Assembly (NCBI GenBank): GCA_030272585.1
Contig: BSYQ01000016.1
Location: 62,001-126,000, forward strand
DNA from: Bryopsis sp. KO-2023
Lineage: Eukaryota > Chlorophyta > Ulvophyceae > Bryopsidales > Bryopsidaceae
Reading direction: 5' to 3'
DNA length: 64,000 nt
Below the pieces are notes generated by a model. It made no database searches and was not told where the DNA came from. It worked only from the letters and a program-made list of their open reading frames with translations. The position numbers and the translations under genes are program-made. Position 1 is the stretch's first letter. Each line of letters starts with the position of its first letter. Positions 30,501-43,208 of this stretch are shown here, piece by piece.

Positions 30501-31509
30501 ACAAAACAAAACTGAAGGAGGATTCGATGAGGTTGATGGTTTAGGGTGGTTTTCGAACCTGGGCTGTCGCTCCTCCTTGACGGGTTACTGCAACTTTTTC
30601 GCCATTGGTATGATCAATCAGAGGCTGGCCCAACAAACTTGAAAGATTCCGCTGTATGAGCAAGAAATGGATGTGATATTTGAATAAATATATAAACCAC
30701 CGGATTTTCTGTTTGTTATATCCACCTATGCAAACAGGTCTTTCTCCCTACCTCCTCACTGGAATGCCTGATTTTGGCAAGAGCTGCCATGCGATGGGAT
30801 TCCCGCAGAAAATCTTTCTCGAAGTCCTGCAGGAAATCTCAAAAAAGTGTTAAAAAAAAGAATGGAAGCAATGTTACAGAAAAATGCAGGATGGGTTTCC
30901 CATGACAGAAGGTGACCTTACATGATTTGCATCAAATTCAAAATTCTTGGATGTCCGGAGCATATCCGCCACAACATCATCCCTGCAGCGAAACTGCCAA
31001 GAATAAATAAATAAATAAAATATTAAATAGAGTTGTTTCTATTTAAACGAACCCTGCAGCTCCGCCTATTTCGTGGGCTGTACGCAGAGCGTCGAAGTGT
31101 GCATTCTCCAAGCACGGCGAATTATCGGCAAGTCGTCTAGACGTCAAAAACGACGCAAGCGCCCAAGCCTGATGGACACACGAATGCGTCAGGAAGCTGC
31201 AGCTTCACTTTGTGCGGAAACTTGCCAGGGCGACGACTTTCAAAGTCCGATTTCCTCGGATTAAACCGCGCGAAAACTTCTCACGGACACCCAAATCAAT
31301 TGGTGTCGTCGACAAACGCGACAGAGAAAAGAAAGCGAAGCACAAAGTTGCGATTGCCGCTTGGGGTGGCAAGAGGGGGTGAGCGACACGCAAAAAACGA
31401 CGAAGCATACCTTCGGCACGGTTCGCGCCGACTCCGCATCGAAGAGCAGCGTTGAAAAGTCTTTTAGGAGGTGGTACTTCCTGTTTACGAGATCCTCGCC
31501 ATCAGACAT
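27600..31509 (-). CDS. FIGNL1: Fidgetin-like AAA ATPase (FIGNL1 type)
   Basis: First exon 31509-31411 ([18 protein letters not shown]), last exon 27725-27600 ending ELEDDW. Exons between them rebuild the fidgetin-like pattern: [20 protein letters not shown] (about 29700), Walker [19 protein letters not shown] (29460), Walker [16 protein letters not shown] (29040), sensor VGATNRPE (28735) and [15 protein letters not shown] (28450), then a VPS4-like C-terminal helix [16 protein letters not shown]1 remodels RAD51 filaments in homologous recombination and acts in meiosis and replication-fork repair. The arginine-finger loop is AARRWMPKQ: the first two Arg are kept, but the usual third Arg and following residues differ. 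The N-terminal exons (31.2-29.9 kb) are poorly conserved, as is usual for this family. Junctions checked at the 3' end keep phase. Confidence 0.88.
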
Positions 31510-31685
31510 CCTTCTCGACCACTTTTTTGACGTTGTAAAAAAAACTGACAGCGAGAGGCCAGAGTTTTACAAGGACACGTACAAACAAAGATACGGCGTG
31601 AGTGAGTATGTGTGTTTGTGTGTGCGGATTTTTTATAACGGCCCCAACCCTGTAAGTGGGCTGTACACCATGTGGGCAGGACTGG

Positions 31686-33858
31686 TGTCAGAATAGATGG
31701 CAGAATTGGATTCATAGGATGGGCTTTTCCTTGATCTATGTTTGGATGTTTCTGGTAGGCTTTGTCAGTTTCTCTGGGACAATGTCAGAATAGATGGCAG
31801 AATTGGATTCATAGGATGGGCTTTTCCTTGATCTATGTTTGGCTGTTTCTGATAGTCTTTGTCAGTTTCTCTGGGACAACCATATAGCAGTGATGATGGG
31901 ATGAGTGTACTGCCGAGACCTGCATGTGTGTACGATGGGTTTGAGTCAGTCGGGTATGCAGTTAGAGTCGGTTGGATTGTACTGATCAGCATGGTTAGAG
32001 TTGGTTGTTCAGTTGCAGGAGTTTGACAGTACGATCCTTTGGAGTATAAAGGGACAATGTTTTATGTGTAATCATCTCCGTTTGTTATATCTCAGTTCCA
32101 CCTGTGTGTCCACATTTTCCTCCCCCTAAGACATTCTCCTAAAGTGGTGGCCAAGAAGGGGATCGAACGCGTGCCCCAATTTACTCGAGTTTGCTCCAAC
32201 GGCCCAATCCACTCGCCTGTCAACGAGTGTAAAGCGTAACAACGTGGTTGCGTATCCGAGCTGAAGAGAGTCAGCCGTCGGAGCGCTGTCCCGTTGCAGG
32301 AACACCGTGTTCCCTCGTCGAAGGGAGTGTGGCCGCAGCAACTGTTTTTTTTTGTTGCCTTTTGTGAAAGTTTTGTCGTTATCGTTGGTGGTGGAAAAAA
32401 ATCAGATATTGTGGTTTGGGACGGAACACACCGTTGTGTTGTTTTTGGGATTTTTTTGGTGCTTTGTGCGTTAAAAGGAATGATTCAGTCGTTCTGGTTG
32501 AGTGGGATAGCTCGTGCTTTGTGTTTTGCGCGGTTCGAAGAACGCGAGGATTGATATTTTTGCCTCTATATGGATGCCTGTCCTGCGTGGTGCGAAAATG
32601 GGCAAGAGGGCTTGAAGTTTTGCGAGATTCTGGAATGGTGGCAGTGTTTGATCTGCTGAGTGACAGTGAGAATTTTTTAGTGACGCCGGAGATGTCAAGA
32701 GGACTCTGAGGGACGAGGAATGGTGTCGAGTACGGTGGCGTTTGGCATGGCGAGCACGGTGGGCGCGAGAGAAGGCGTTTTGACATGGCAGTGCGGTGCA
32801 AACGTGGCATGGCAGTACGACCATGAAGTGAAGGAGTTGAGACTGATGACTGGTGGCTCTTGAGCAAGTGGTGCTTGAGAGAGGTTCTTACGAGTGACAT
32901 TCTATTTTCCAGATATCCTGGAACGGGAAGAGTGATTGAACATTGGAACATCGCAGGCACGTTTTTCTTTGGGGGTGGATACCGATCCAGTGCACTCGAT
33001 GGACGCATGTCCGAGGCTAACTGGTATCCCAGGTGAACTTGAGACTGAATCAATGAAATGCATGCAAAGCTTTTCGTGATAACAGTGTGAGCTGTTCTTG
33101 TTTAGGGTTTTTGATCATATGTGGGGTGCATTTGGGCTTTCGCGCATTCTGTTTTTTTTTATGGAGGGTCAAAATGGGTTGACAGAAGTGAATAACACTG
33201 AAGTATGGGTTTGTTTTGTTCTTAAAAATAATTGGTTCAAGGTCAGTTATTTCTGCAGTGGAAAGTGAAACGTTTACAGAATTGAATTGAGTTGATATTT
33301 GAATTTTTCTGGGTGTTGTTTTGGACACTGTAGTTGGGACCTGTTTTTTTATTGGGACCATGCTTTGTTTGGTCTGGTTATGTGGCTTAGTTCCTATTTT
33401 CTAGTCAAGGGTGTGAGTGAACAAATGGCAGTATGCTCAGAAGGACTTGAAATGGGGTTGTTAGTGGCCCATGGACGAGGACGTCCACTTGGATGGTCGG
33501 GGAGGTCTGTCAGAATAGATGGCAGAATTGGATTCATAGGATGGGCTTTTCCTTGATCTATGTTTGGCTGTTTCTGATAGTCTTTGTCAGTTTCTCTGGG
33601 ACAACCATATAGCAGTGATGATGGGATGAGTGTACTGCCGAGACCTGCATGTGTGTACGATGGGTTTGAGTCAGTCGGGTATGCAGTTAGAGTCGGTTGG
33701 ATTGTACTGATCAGCATGGTTAGAGTTGGTTGTTCAGTTGCAGGAGTTTGACAGTACGATCCTTTGGAGTATAAAGGGACAATGTTTTATGTGTAATTAT
33801 CTCAGTGTGCTATATCCCAAACTCCTTTGTACGATTTTCTCCGCCCACACTTAAGACA
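31686..33858 (+). mobile_element. LTR-like repeat pair, non-autonomous retroelement candidate
   Basis: Direct repeats of about 350 bp lie at 31783-32135 and 33508-33858. They are almost identical over the first 290 bp and about 70 percent alike after that. Both start TGTCAGAATAG and end AAGACA, so the ends are TGTC...GACA. Each has a TATA box (GAGTATAAAGGG). The left copy is preceded by a duplicate of its own first 97 bp (31686-31782). A TGGTGGCCAAGAAGGGGATC stretch 11 bp after the left copy could be a primer-binding site, and a short GGGGAGG tract precedes the right copy. The 1.37-kb interior has no gag or pol, and no target duplication was found. The duplicated minus-strand frames within the repeats are not genes. 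Confidence 0.6.
32147..32245 (-). other. tRNA-like sequence next to the left LTR-like repeat
   Basis: Read on the minus strand, GGCGAGTGGATTGGGCCG resembles a Ser/Leu-type A box and GCGTTCGATCC a B box, ending TTGGCCACCA with a CCA-like tail. A normal cloverleaf could not be completed. It may be an extended primer-tRNA match or a captured tRNA end. Confidence 0.35.
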
Positions 33859-34640
33859 TCTTCACAAAAATCCACTGCCTCTTTGGAGTGCCTAGACGCT
33901 ATAGGACGATACCCCCGGTTCAAACCCACAACCCACAGTTTTTCTGTACGACACCTTGTTGACAATCGTTGGTCGTCGGACCACGTGTAAGATAACCTGT
34001 TTCAATCAATCAATCAATCAATTACAGCAAAAAGAGGCCATCACCCCCCATAATGCCAGATAGTGCCGGGTCCGGGACCTGGATCACGAGAACCCGCGAG
34101 TTGAGTTGACCCCTAACAATCAGGGTTGATGCGACGAGTTGACCCCTAACAATCAGGGTTGATGCGATGAACCCGGGATCATTGATCCAGTGTGACCACA
34201 CCCTAACACAGCCGTTGCGACGGCGTTCATCGTTGCAACGGTTGTGTGACCGTTAACGGCGCATTAACGGCCATCAACTGGGACATCATCCTGAGATATG
34301 ATTGATTCCTTTTGAGAATTCTAAGGCCGTCAGATTTGGCGCTGTTCCGTGGATCTTTGCAAAAACAACACCAACAAAGAAACATCCTTAGCCACCGCCC
34401 CTGGCTGGGGAGGCTAGTTATGTGAAGCCACCAGTGACCATCCCTACATGTAGTCAGGACCAGGTCTGAAATCGACAAGCCCACTACCACAGCTGCATTC
34501 GAGGCTGTCCCCTTCATGTTCAAGGTTAATGTAGCAGCGCACTGTCGTGAAAAATTTGCCGCTTTCGTGTGAATCTCAAAATGTTCGAATCAACTTTGGG
34601 GAAATTCAGACCTTACGACCAGTGCTTCGAGAACAGTAAG
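33859..34640. repeat. Gene-free region with small tandem and inverted repeats
   Basis: GGTTCAAACCC near 33917 is another B-box match. Four AATC units lie near 34003-34020. A 33-bp unit containing GAGTTGACCCCTAACAATCA is present twice near 34100-34165. CAGCCGTTGCGACGGCG and GTTGCAACGGTTGTGTG near 34210-34250 form imperfect hairpins. No gene is supported here. Confidence 0.5.
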
Positions 34641-37600
34641 TTACAAGCCATCCAATAAACTGTGCAATTCATCCACAGCTGATCCCATTCGTTGTTGAAG
34701 AGCAACTTGGGCTTTTGAACATTGTTCCACCCAACTGTGGCATTGTTTGATTATTCGATGTCTCATGAGCTTGAAATGCAACCAAGTGACCTCCTCGAAG
34801 CCTTTCCTGGGATGTCTAATTTGATCAATCATGGCCCATCGCAATGTGTTCAACTGAAGCTCAGCATTGTAGCTGCTGGATGCCATGTGACCTTCGGTCG
34901 TGTCTCTCATCATATCGACATTGGGTTCATTGAAATATGGATCCTCAACAAAAATCATCCCTACAAACGAGCCTCAGCTCAGTGAATTAAGACAGTACAA
35001 CGAAGGACAAGTCCCCAAGTATTCCGAAAAACTGATAATAATGTTTTATTTTCTCTTTTTCTTGGTTAGAATCAAGAAAAAAAGTCAATTCCTAAGAACA
35101 TCATAGACTCCTAGGCTCCTCCGCCACAGATCCCCAACAGAACACTATTGTTGTTAAATACCCCATAAAAAAAGAAGAATTGCACATTGACCCTGCGTGT
35201 TAATTTCGTCATTTTCAGGTCCCAGACAAACCACTCATCCCAAAGGTTGTCTAGGGTGTGCTCACCTTGAATAGATATCAAAATTTGAAACAGGGTTGAT
35301 CGCGTGGGGTCCCATTTCTCGTGAGCCGCCACTCCATGCCAAGTCCCCAGCAACGAAAGGCATACCTTCCCATCCGCATACAGATTGGGATTGAATCTGG
35401 CTCGTCCATGCCCAGTGGTTTCCAGACTCATCAAGGGAGGGACATTCGGATAATCTGGAGGGAAAAACACATCGAACACGAAGCACCCATAGCCGTAAGG
35501 CGTCCCTTCCGGCCCCGTGATCATCGCACGCACCTTGTCCAATCGATCTGAATCGTGGCGCACGATAATGGAGGAGGCTGGGTAAATTGGCAACAGGGCT
35601 TTGGTGTGCAGATCACGTAATTCTCGTCCCAGACGTTTCATCCCTTTGGGATTCATGTTGCCTGATTCTTGAGCAAACCCGGAGTAGGCACTGTTGTACG
35701 CATTAGGCGCGCTTGCATCGAAATCGGACACTGCCAAGGGTCGCAGTTGGTCTACGTACTTTGTGTCCAGATCGGCGGGCTCTGAATCAGGGAACACGTG
35801 TCGAGATTGCAGGGCCGAGATGCTGGAATCGTCCACTTGCATTCTGGAGCTCGCTCTCTTCTCTTTGATGGATTTGATGCCCAACATCAGCGCATCCAAT
35901 GCCGTGCTCAACTGGTATTGGTGATTAGACACCAGTTGCTCATTTGTCTGGATCAATCAGCATTAAATCAATAGAAACAGAAGCAGAACATTCATGCACT
36001 TTGGGAATAAAAAAAATCAAATGTGTATGATTGGGGACAGGGACCCACAGCCAGAAATGAGGAAGAAGAGAAAAACATGCTACAAATTTCTGAAATTTCT
36101 ATCTTTCCCTCTGAGCTACACGTCGAGGGGACGAAACAGAACACAACAAGCACACACACTGGAGGACCTGCCCCACTCACTTTTGGTCAAACATTTTTCT
36201 GCAAAACCATCCCAATAATGTATTTTGTATGCAGACAAAATCTGTGTCACCCCCCCAGTGGTACCTGTGTTAGAATTTTGAAGCCTATGGCATCGAAATC
36301 CTGTTCTTCTGCCAAGACAACTTGAAATTCGGGATTTCGGCCCAATTGGAGCATGAACTCGCAAACGCCAGCAAGCAGTTTCTGAGGGTGGTAATTATAT
36401 TGCTCCGGGTTTTTCACTGTCAATTTCGTGCACCTGGTTTTGTTTTCCAACAAAACATCCAATCTCTCAATGCGTCCCAGCAGCAGCCACTCTTTTGCTG
36501 TTTTTTTCAGTTTTTCCTCTTTCCAGCATTACTTTCCTCATAAGAATTCCATAGCAAGGGAGTGCGATTGATGGGGGGTCCACAAATATTTGCACTTGTT
36601 TTCAGATTGCATTTGGAACTCACCCTGGCCCAACCAGGAGCTCAAGAAATTGCAACACACCATAGGCTGCTCTTCCGCTCAATGGCTGCTTGAGGAAAGC
36701 TCGACACACTGCTTTGTCGGCCGACAAAAGATTAAGCAACCTTAATGTCGTCACGGATAATCTCATGAATCCCCTGCAAGTGTGTTGCTGGCCCTCGTAA
36801 AAATCTGTTTTCGTTTTCCGATCAACTGCACTCAATTTGGCCCACTCAGCTTCATTCGCCATAGATTCTTCAATGTTATGTATGTCTGCCAGCCTACACA
36901 TCACCACACCTCATGTGCAACAACAAGAAATGTGCAATAATAAATGTGAAACAGTGGAAAAGTCCAGAAGGATAGAAAGATTCACCAGAAATCGTAGGAA
37001 GAAAAGGGAAAAACAAGAGTATTTTTACCCAAGATTTTTTGCATGACTGAATCGAGCTCAGTCCAACTTTTTGTCAGAACTAATCGTTTCAAATTTAGTA
37101 AGAAAACCTGCCCATCGAAATACCCATCCCGTTATGTCCCTATCCTTTCCTCGCACCACATTCCTCCCCCAATCTTATGTGGCTTTTGCAGAGCGTGCCC
37201 CATGTAACTCATCCACTGTGCAAGTTGAAAAACCTACACTTGGAATTGATCTTTATTTGTGCCAGCCGCCCCTCCCCCCCAAACTTACCTATCAAAGCAA
37301 TCTTTGAGCAGATACATCAAATCGTTGAGCACGGACCCAATATACTGAGCGAACACCCCCCCTTCGTCCACATTTTCCAACTCTTTCTGGGCAACGTTTG
37401 TGAGACTGGCTCTGCACACGTCGTCTTTCCACAATTCCTCCAGAATCAAATCGATGCAATTTCGCATGTGAAATTTGTCAAAGGCATCTCGATCCACATC
37501 CAGGCCCACCACATGGTCGGCCTCCGAATAAAGCCTCATGAGAGCTGGGACCAATCGCTCCTGGGCAGCACCTACAAATGTACATATTGGTTGAAAGAAA

Positions 37601-40600
37601 AAAACAGAAAACCCATCCAACATTCCATTTATAGCTGGATATTTTTATCTGCCTACATAACTTTCAGAAGAAACAACAGAACGGAAACACAGACTCAAAT
37701 TTGAATTCGGCACAGCATTGGATTATATTTATGCTCAGTGCACCTCCTTCATTGACCGAGTTTACATGATACAGACAACAAGTGCATCTCTCAAGTGGGG
37801 GTACGTTTCCACACCAGCAACATCTTACCGGTCCCGAGAACGGCGGCTACTAAGGCAGCCTCCCCTGGTCGCGTCGCTGTTTGACCCAGTTTTGCATTCC
37901 TAGAATGGAGCTGAGGAAAAAACACCAATGGTCTGAAATTCATTCAGGCAACCACATGTTACCATGTCCAGCTTTCAAAATCACAACTTCAGTTTTAACA
38001 GCTTCTGGACAATCCACTACGCTGGAATTTGAAGCAACCAACATACAAATAAATAGATGCATCATCTAAGCGTCAAAACTGGGAGTGTGAAGTGTTTGGG
38101 GCTCATTCCCAGCCTGAATGCAATGGATTTTTGAAACCTGAGGGAAAAAAGAATGACGACATGTCTACCTGTGGACTCAGCATCGTCAACAAGAGCTCAA
38201 CCACTTTGGACCACACCAAAGGGGATTTCACTACATCCTTATTCTCAATCAGCTCCACCAAGCATTCGACGAAAAGGCTCACATTGATGTCGCCCAACAG
38301 CAGCGCTGATCCCTGAAAATTTAGAAAAGAATTCCTCTGAAGCATGTACCAAGAAAATGTAAACAGTTGGATGGGTTGAGTGAGGCTTGGGCATTGGTGC
38401 AGAATATCAGGGGAAAAAAAGGGAAGACCCGCCCCCACCTGTTGAATAACAAAGATCATCCAGGAGCCCAGATCACGAACGACGGATTCTGGAATAACTT
38501 TGAAGGCATTCATGTTGCCTTTGGAAATCAATCGATGCAGCCATAGCGCTTGCAAAGCCACAAACTTTACAGCATCCCCAGCAAACACTGGGTCCAGTAA
38601 CTGAGTGGTGGAGCTGTCTTGCAACAAGAACTCATCCAACGAAGGTTTTCTGGGACCCTGGTGAACAAAAAAAAACCAACCACATCAAAATTCCAATTGT
38701 CTTCCAAGCATTAAACTGAAAATGGTGTTTGTGAACAGGAACAAAACCAAAAACTGGCACATGCTTCACATTTGTTTTTTTGTATGCTATTGCTGTTTCT
38801 TCTTGCAAGAAGAACTTTGCTCCCCCCTCTTCTTTACTGCTCACATCTTTCGGACGCTTGTTTCTCTTCAGTAGGGCCTCGTACATATTTGAGTATCGAT
38901 GAACAGCCGGCAACAGGGCCACTCGAATCAACCTCTGAGCTAAAAAGAAACACTCTGCGACAAAATGAGGAGCTTCCGAAACATCCCTGAAACACAAACA
39001 AACAAATAAGGAATAACGCGGCACAATTTCGAAAAACATCCCTATATGGTATTGACAATCTAAAACAAAAAAGGTTAGCATCTTTTTTTTTTTTTTTTTT
39101 CTATTATTATTTTAGCATCTTGCTTGATCTTCTTACACAACACCACAAACATTTCTGGATTTACCTATCCGGAGAAAACCACTTTTCGCCTTTTTGAGAT
39201 GTCGAAGCGTTGTTCTGTCCAGCTAGGGCTCGATCTCGAATTTTACCACCGAATCTATGCTTTTCATTTTCATAGAATCTAGCATCCAGCCTCTGCAAGA
39301 ATTTCTCTTCACCCTTTACAAAACAAAATAATGTACAATCAATTTTTTTTCCATGATACACACATATATGTGCATACATACAATTATAAAATATTTTCTA
39401 CCTTCAGAAAAGGTCTGCAAAATCGAAGGGCCACAGACAGGGCCCCTAAAGTGTATGCATCTGATGAGGTCCCTCCGCTCTTGAGCAGAGATTGCCGTTC
39501 CCCTCCCTTGGTTCTGGTCTCAGCCATGGTAGCCACCGCTGATAGCCAAGTTAACACTGCTTCCCTCCCAATCTGCGGCCCTCTCGGGTGCTTGCATTTG
39601 ACCACCCTCATCATGATTTCGTGTGCTGCACTGATAATACCCACCCGCACAAATCAGGAAGGAAAACAAAAGACACAAAACGATGGGGCGGCGATGCATT
39701 ACAAGTGAAAGCGACACTGAAGTGTAAACTGTTGATGGCAACCAAGTTCTCATCTGAAAATTTGAAAAAACAATTCACCTGTGTGCATCATCCAACATTT
39801 TTCGCATGTATGACTGATTGGATTCCACTTCACCCCTGCTGCTTGGATAGCCTCTCAAGGAAACAAAAATTTCCTCCACAGGAGAATTTACCTTTTGTTG
39901 TCATAACACGAATGCACCACAGAAAAATCACAAATCATTAGACAGGTTTCCCGAAAGGGTTTTCTTTCTAGTTGTTTCAATGAAAATAAAACCTACGAAC
40001 TCTTAACATGGATGCTTTCATGTCAAACCACCCACTAAATTCTAAGTTCCAAGTCAGTCACAAGTTTCTGGTTGAATTTCATGCAATTTGATGCAAAATT
40101 AACCAATCTTCGATATTTCAATGTCAATTGTTTCAGCCTTCTACCTTTCCAGCAAATCCCTTGGCTTCAACGATGGTGGAAACAGACAAGAGAGGCCTCA
40201 TTATGGAAAGCTCCTCAAATCGCTCGCTGCTCGACAATTTTTGACTTTCCAGTTGTTTGACCTCCCTCAACAGAATGGATGTCAAAGCATGCAACAAATA
40301 CTTGGACCTCGTCAGCTGGTCCAGTCTGTACAAGTGTGGTCCCAATGACGAATTCTCTTTGAAATCATATTTCACAGTCCTGAGTTGAAAACAAAAAAAA
40401 AAAACATAAAAAAGCTGATGCACCACCGAGAGAAACAATGGACTTTGATATGTTTTGAACACTCCCTATGATTTCTTTTCTGCATGAATTTCTTTGTCAC
40501 GCCAGTTGACTGCCTCACACGTCAGAAATAATCGTATTATTAAATAGCATAGTTTATTTTATTATGCTGTCTTACTTGAATGCTGCTTGGACAATCTCTT

Positions 40601-43191
40601 CGCAAGCCTCTTTATCTGCTGGGGTTTCCCATGCTGCAACCACAGCATCGAGGAAACTGAAGGAGATGGATCCGTTGGCTAAGCCAGCTTGAATCTCAGC
40701 CTTAACCTGTTATTTTTCCAAACCACACAAGAAAGCTTCTCCCCTCTACAGTCGACCTCCACTTGCACTGTCTTATTGGGTGAGAAAGGGGAAGGGGATT
40801 TCAAGTATTCTCATTGGAAAGCTTGAAATCCCTAAATTTACTACTTATTCTTGGTTTCTCAAAAAAAAAGGCAACTTCCAAAAGATGGCCACATGAACAA
40901 AGAAAATAATTCAAAATATTTTAATCCCTTCAAAGCGTACCTGACCGCCCTCGAAGAAAATATCATCTTCATCTTTCTTCAGAAGCTCCAGCGCCTTTTT
41001 CCCCAGTTGCCTCTCAAAGGAAGCCAGGAAAAGCTTGACAGATCCACTGCTGTTTCCCATCAAATTGGCACACTGTCCTTGCATATTGGAGAGTTTCTGT
41101 ACAATTGATTTCACAAAAAAGCAAACAAATGAGCATCAGTTGCCTGCTGATTTCCTTGGAATGCAGTGTTTGAGAAAACAAGTCCTGGGATGAAAAAAAA
41201 ATCCCATGATTGACATCCATCCACCTGTATTCTGCCAGTGAGTTTCCTTCCATAAGCAATCCTGCAAGCACTTGACGCAGCAGCTTCCACAGAAATAGGG
41301 CTTCGAACATCCACTTGCTCCCCTGCAATCTTTTGGAGGGCTGACAAAATATCCGCCCTGTGCTTTTCAAAATCACCCTGTTCGATGGCAGGAGCTGGCA
41401 AAAGCCAATCCATCCCATTATCCACCCAGAAATGGGATTCCGCCACTCTTGGCTTCGTCGCAGGTCTAGGAGTCTCATCTACAAAAAACATGGAACTTGA
41501 ATACACCAGGATTTTATAGATTAGCACGAAAGAGTGTCCGTCTATATTTGCTCAATGGATGGTCAAGAATCTACATGGACCTGGTGGTGTGGAGTTTGTT
41601 TTTCCCCTCCTCAACGCTTGAACGGCTTCGCTCACAGCTTGCTCACTGACACCTACATTCGAAGCGCCAGCACTGGACTGCGATTGTGTTCTCCCCCACA
41701 CCTGCATTTGTTAAAAACAAATATTTAATCACAATCCATTCAAATCCACAGGATGATGCAACCCCAATCATTGTAAATTCATTCCCACAAGACGAAATCC
41801 CTACTGTGACTGTGTCCAAGAACACTACAAGTAAATATTCAGCTATCGCCACATAAAATTTTTATAACATATTTTCATTAATATTTTCAATCTCAATCAC
41901 CTCTGAGAGCGTGGAAGCCATTTCTTGGGCAGATATAGTAGGAACCGGTTCTTCTTCCTTTGGTGATTTATCGATTGTTTCACTAGAGCCCCCAGTCTGT
42001 GGTGGTGTGCTGCCCTGGGCAAAATCCTGAGGCAATCAATTAAACACACACACCAGCTGTTGAGTATGAACAAAGAGTGTTTTGGTGATTGTGCCCCCAA
42101 TACAGGGAGAGCATTCACGACAATACTAATATTTCTTTCAAAATTACAAGCTGCTTGAAACTTTTGTCTAATAAAGCCCTTTCTATGTTCTCCAAAACAT
42201 TTTGTGCTCAGTTTTTAAGGAACCAACCTCTCTCATTGACATCTCCAAAGCTTTCAATAGATCAGGGTCATCCACATCCATCGCAGCTGAAAAAAACAAC
42301 ACAACACGGTTTTTCTTTGCACTATAAATTGTCATACAAACTCAAGATGGGCTTCATCAACATTCAACGCTGAAAAACAGTCAGACAACATGATCAAATC
42401 AACAGGAGGAGATATCAGTTTCCTGCAAACCTCATGACCCTGGATATTTTACCTCTCAAATGAAGTGTCAACTCTGGTTCTAATTTTGGGCAACATCAAC
42501 ATGACTGTCTGAGTGAATCCGCAATCTTTTTGGATTTGTAATTGTGCAATTCGATTTCTGTTTTTGATTCAGTTGTTGCTGTTGTACGCATACCATGAAT
42601 CCATAGAGTTCTTTCAAAACAGAAATAAATGAAAACTACCTTGGTGCGGTTCTGTTACAGCGCCAGAACCACCTTCAGATTCTTGCCCCTGTTTGGTGAA
42701 AAAACACAAACAGCTCACAAAAATTACTGTTCCATTCATTTATTCATCAACCATATATTATCTATATATATGGAAGGTTAAAAGACTGGAGAACAATCGA
42801 CCCGTACTACTGTGCAACAAGAGAGACAATGGAGCAGCACGACTTCCCTAGGAGGTTGTCTTGGTGAAAAGTAAACCTACTCAGCATAAACATATTGTAT
42901 CGCGAAGGGGATCTATCCCAAACAGTGGCAGTTTTCCACTCGGATCTTTCGCACACCAATCTAAAGTCGTCCCTGGAAAGGGTGACAACCGCTAAGCACA
43001 ATACATTCACGAAAACCCAAAGCATGCATATCGGACTCAAGTTTCAGAAGAACTGGGACAGATCAGAAGGTTGTCGGGGGCAAGAAGCTGAGGACGGTTC
43101 AGAAAACACCACTGAAGACAATACAATATGCGACCTGCATAGAGAGTGCCAACGCCAACTGTAGTAGGGGATCATCCTCGTTGTTGTCCAT
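34641..43191 (-). CDS. UIM-UIM-UFD2 core-UBC fusion: E4-like protein with its own E2 domain
   Basis: Twenty-one exons. Start ATG 43191, stop 34641-34643. Exon 1 (43191-43135) encodes a ubiquitin-interacting motif (EDDPLLQLALALSMQ); exon 3 (about 42290) a second (DDPDLLKALEMSM). From about 40.4 to 36.3 kb the exons match the UFD2/UBE4 core: AECFFLAQRLIRVALLPA, AQERLVPALMRLYSEAD, FDKFHMRNCIDLILEELW, RGFMRLSVTTLRLLNLLS and LTVKNPEQYNYHPQKLL.

UFD2 proteins end in a U-box after this point; none is found. Instead exon 19 ends ...FKILTQ at 36265 and exon 20 (35947) continues in phase 0 (TNEQLVSNHQYQ) into a full E2 fold: RAMITGPEGTPYGYGCFVFD, FNPNLYADGKVCLSLLGTWH with the catalytic Cys, then exon 21 with MIFVEDPYFNEPN and RWAMIDQIRHP, as in BIRC6/UBE2O. 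Nearly all junctions checked keep phase (the 38.78-38.65 kb one was not fixed). Predicted role: chain extension on ubiquitinated substrates. Confidence 0.88.
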
Positions 43192-43208
43192 ATCAATATA
43201 GACTGCAG

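Noticed and set aside
31765..33717. Duplicated minus-strand frames beginning MLISTIQPTLTAYPTDSN
   Set aside because: They are antisense translations of the two LTR-like repeats; the 224-codon frame between them (32379-33053) has no recognisable domain.
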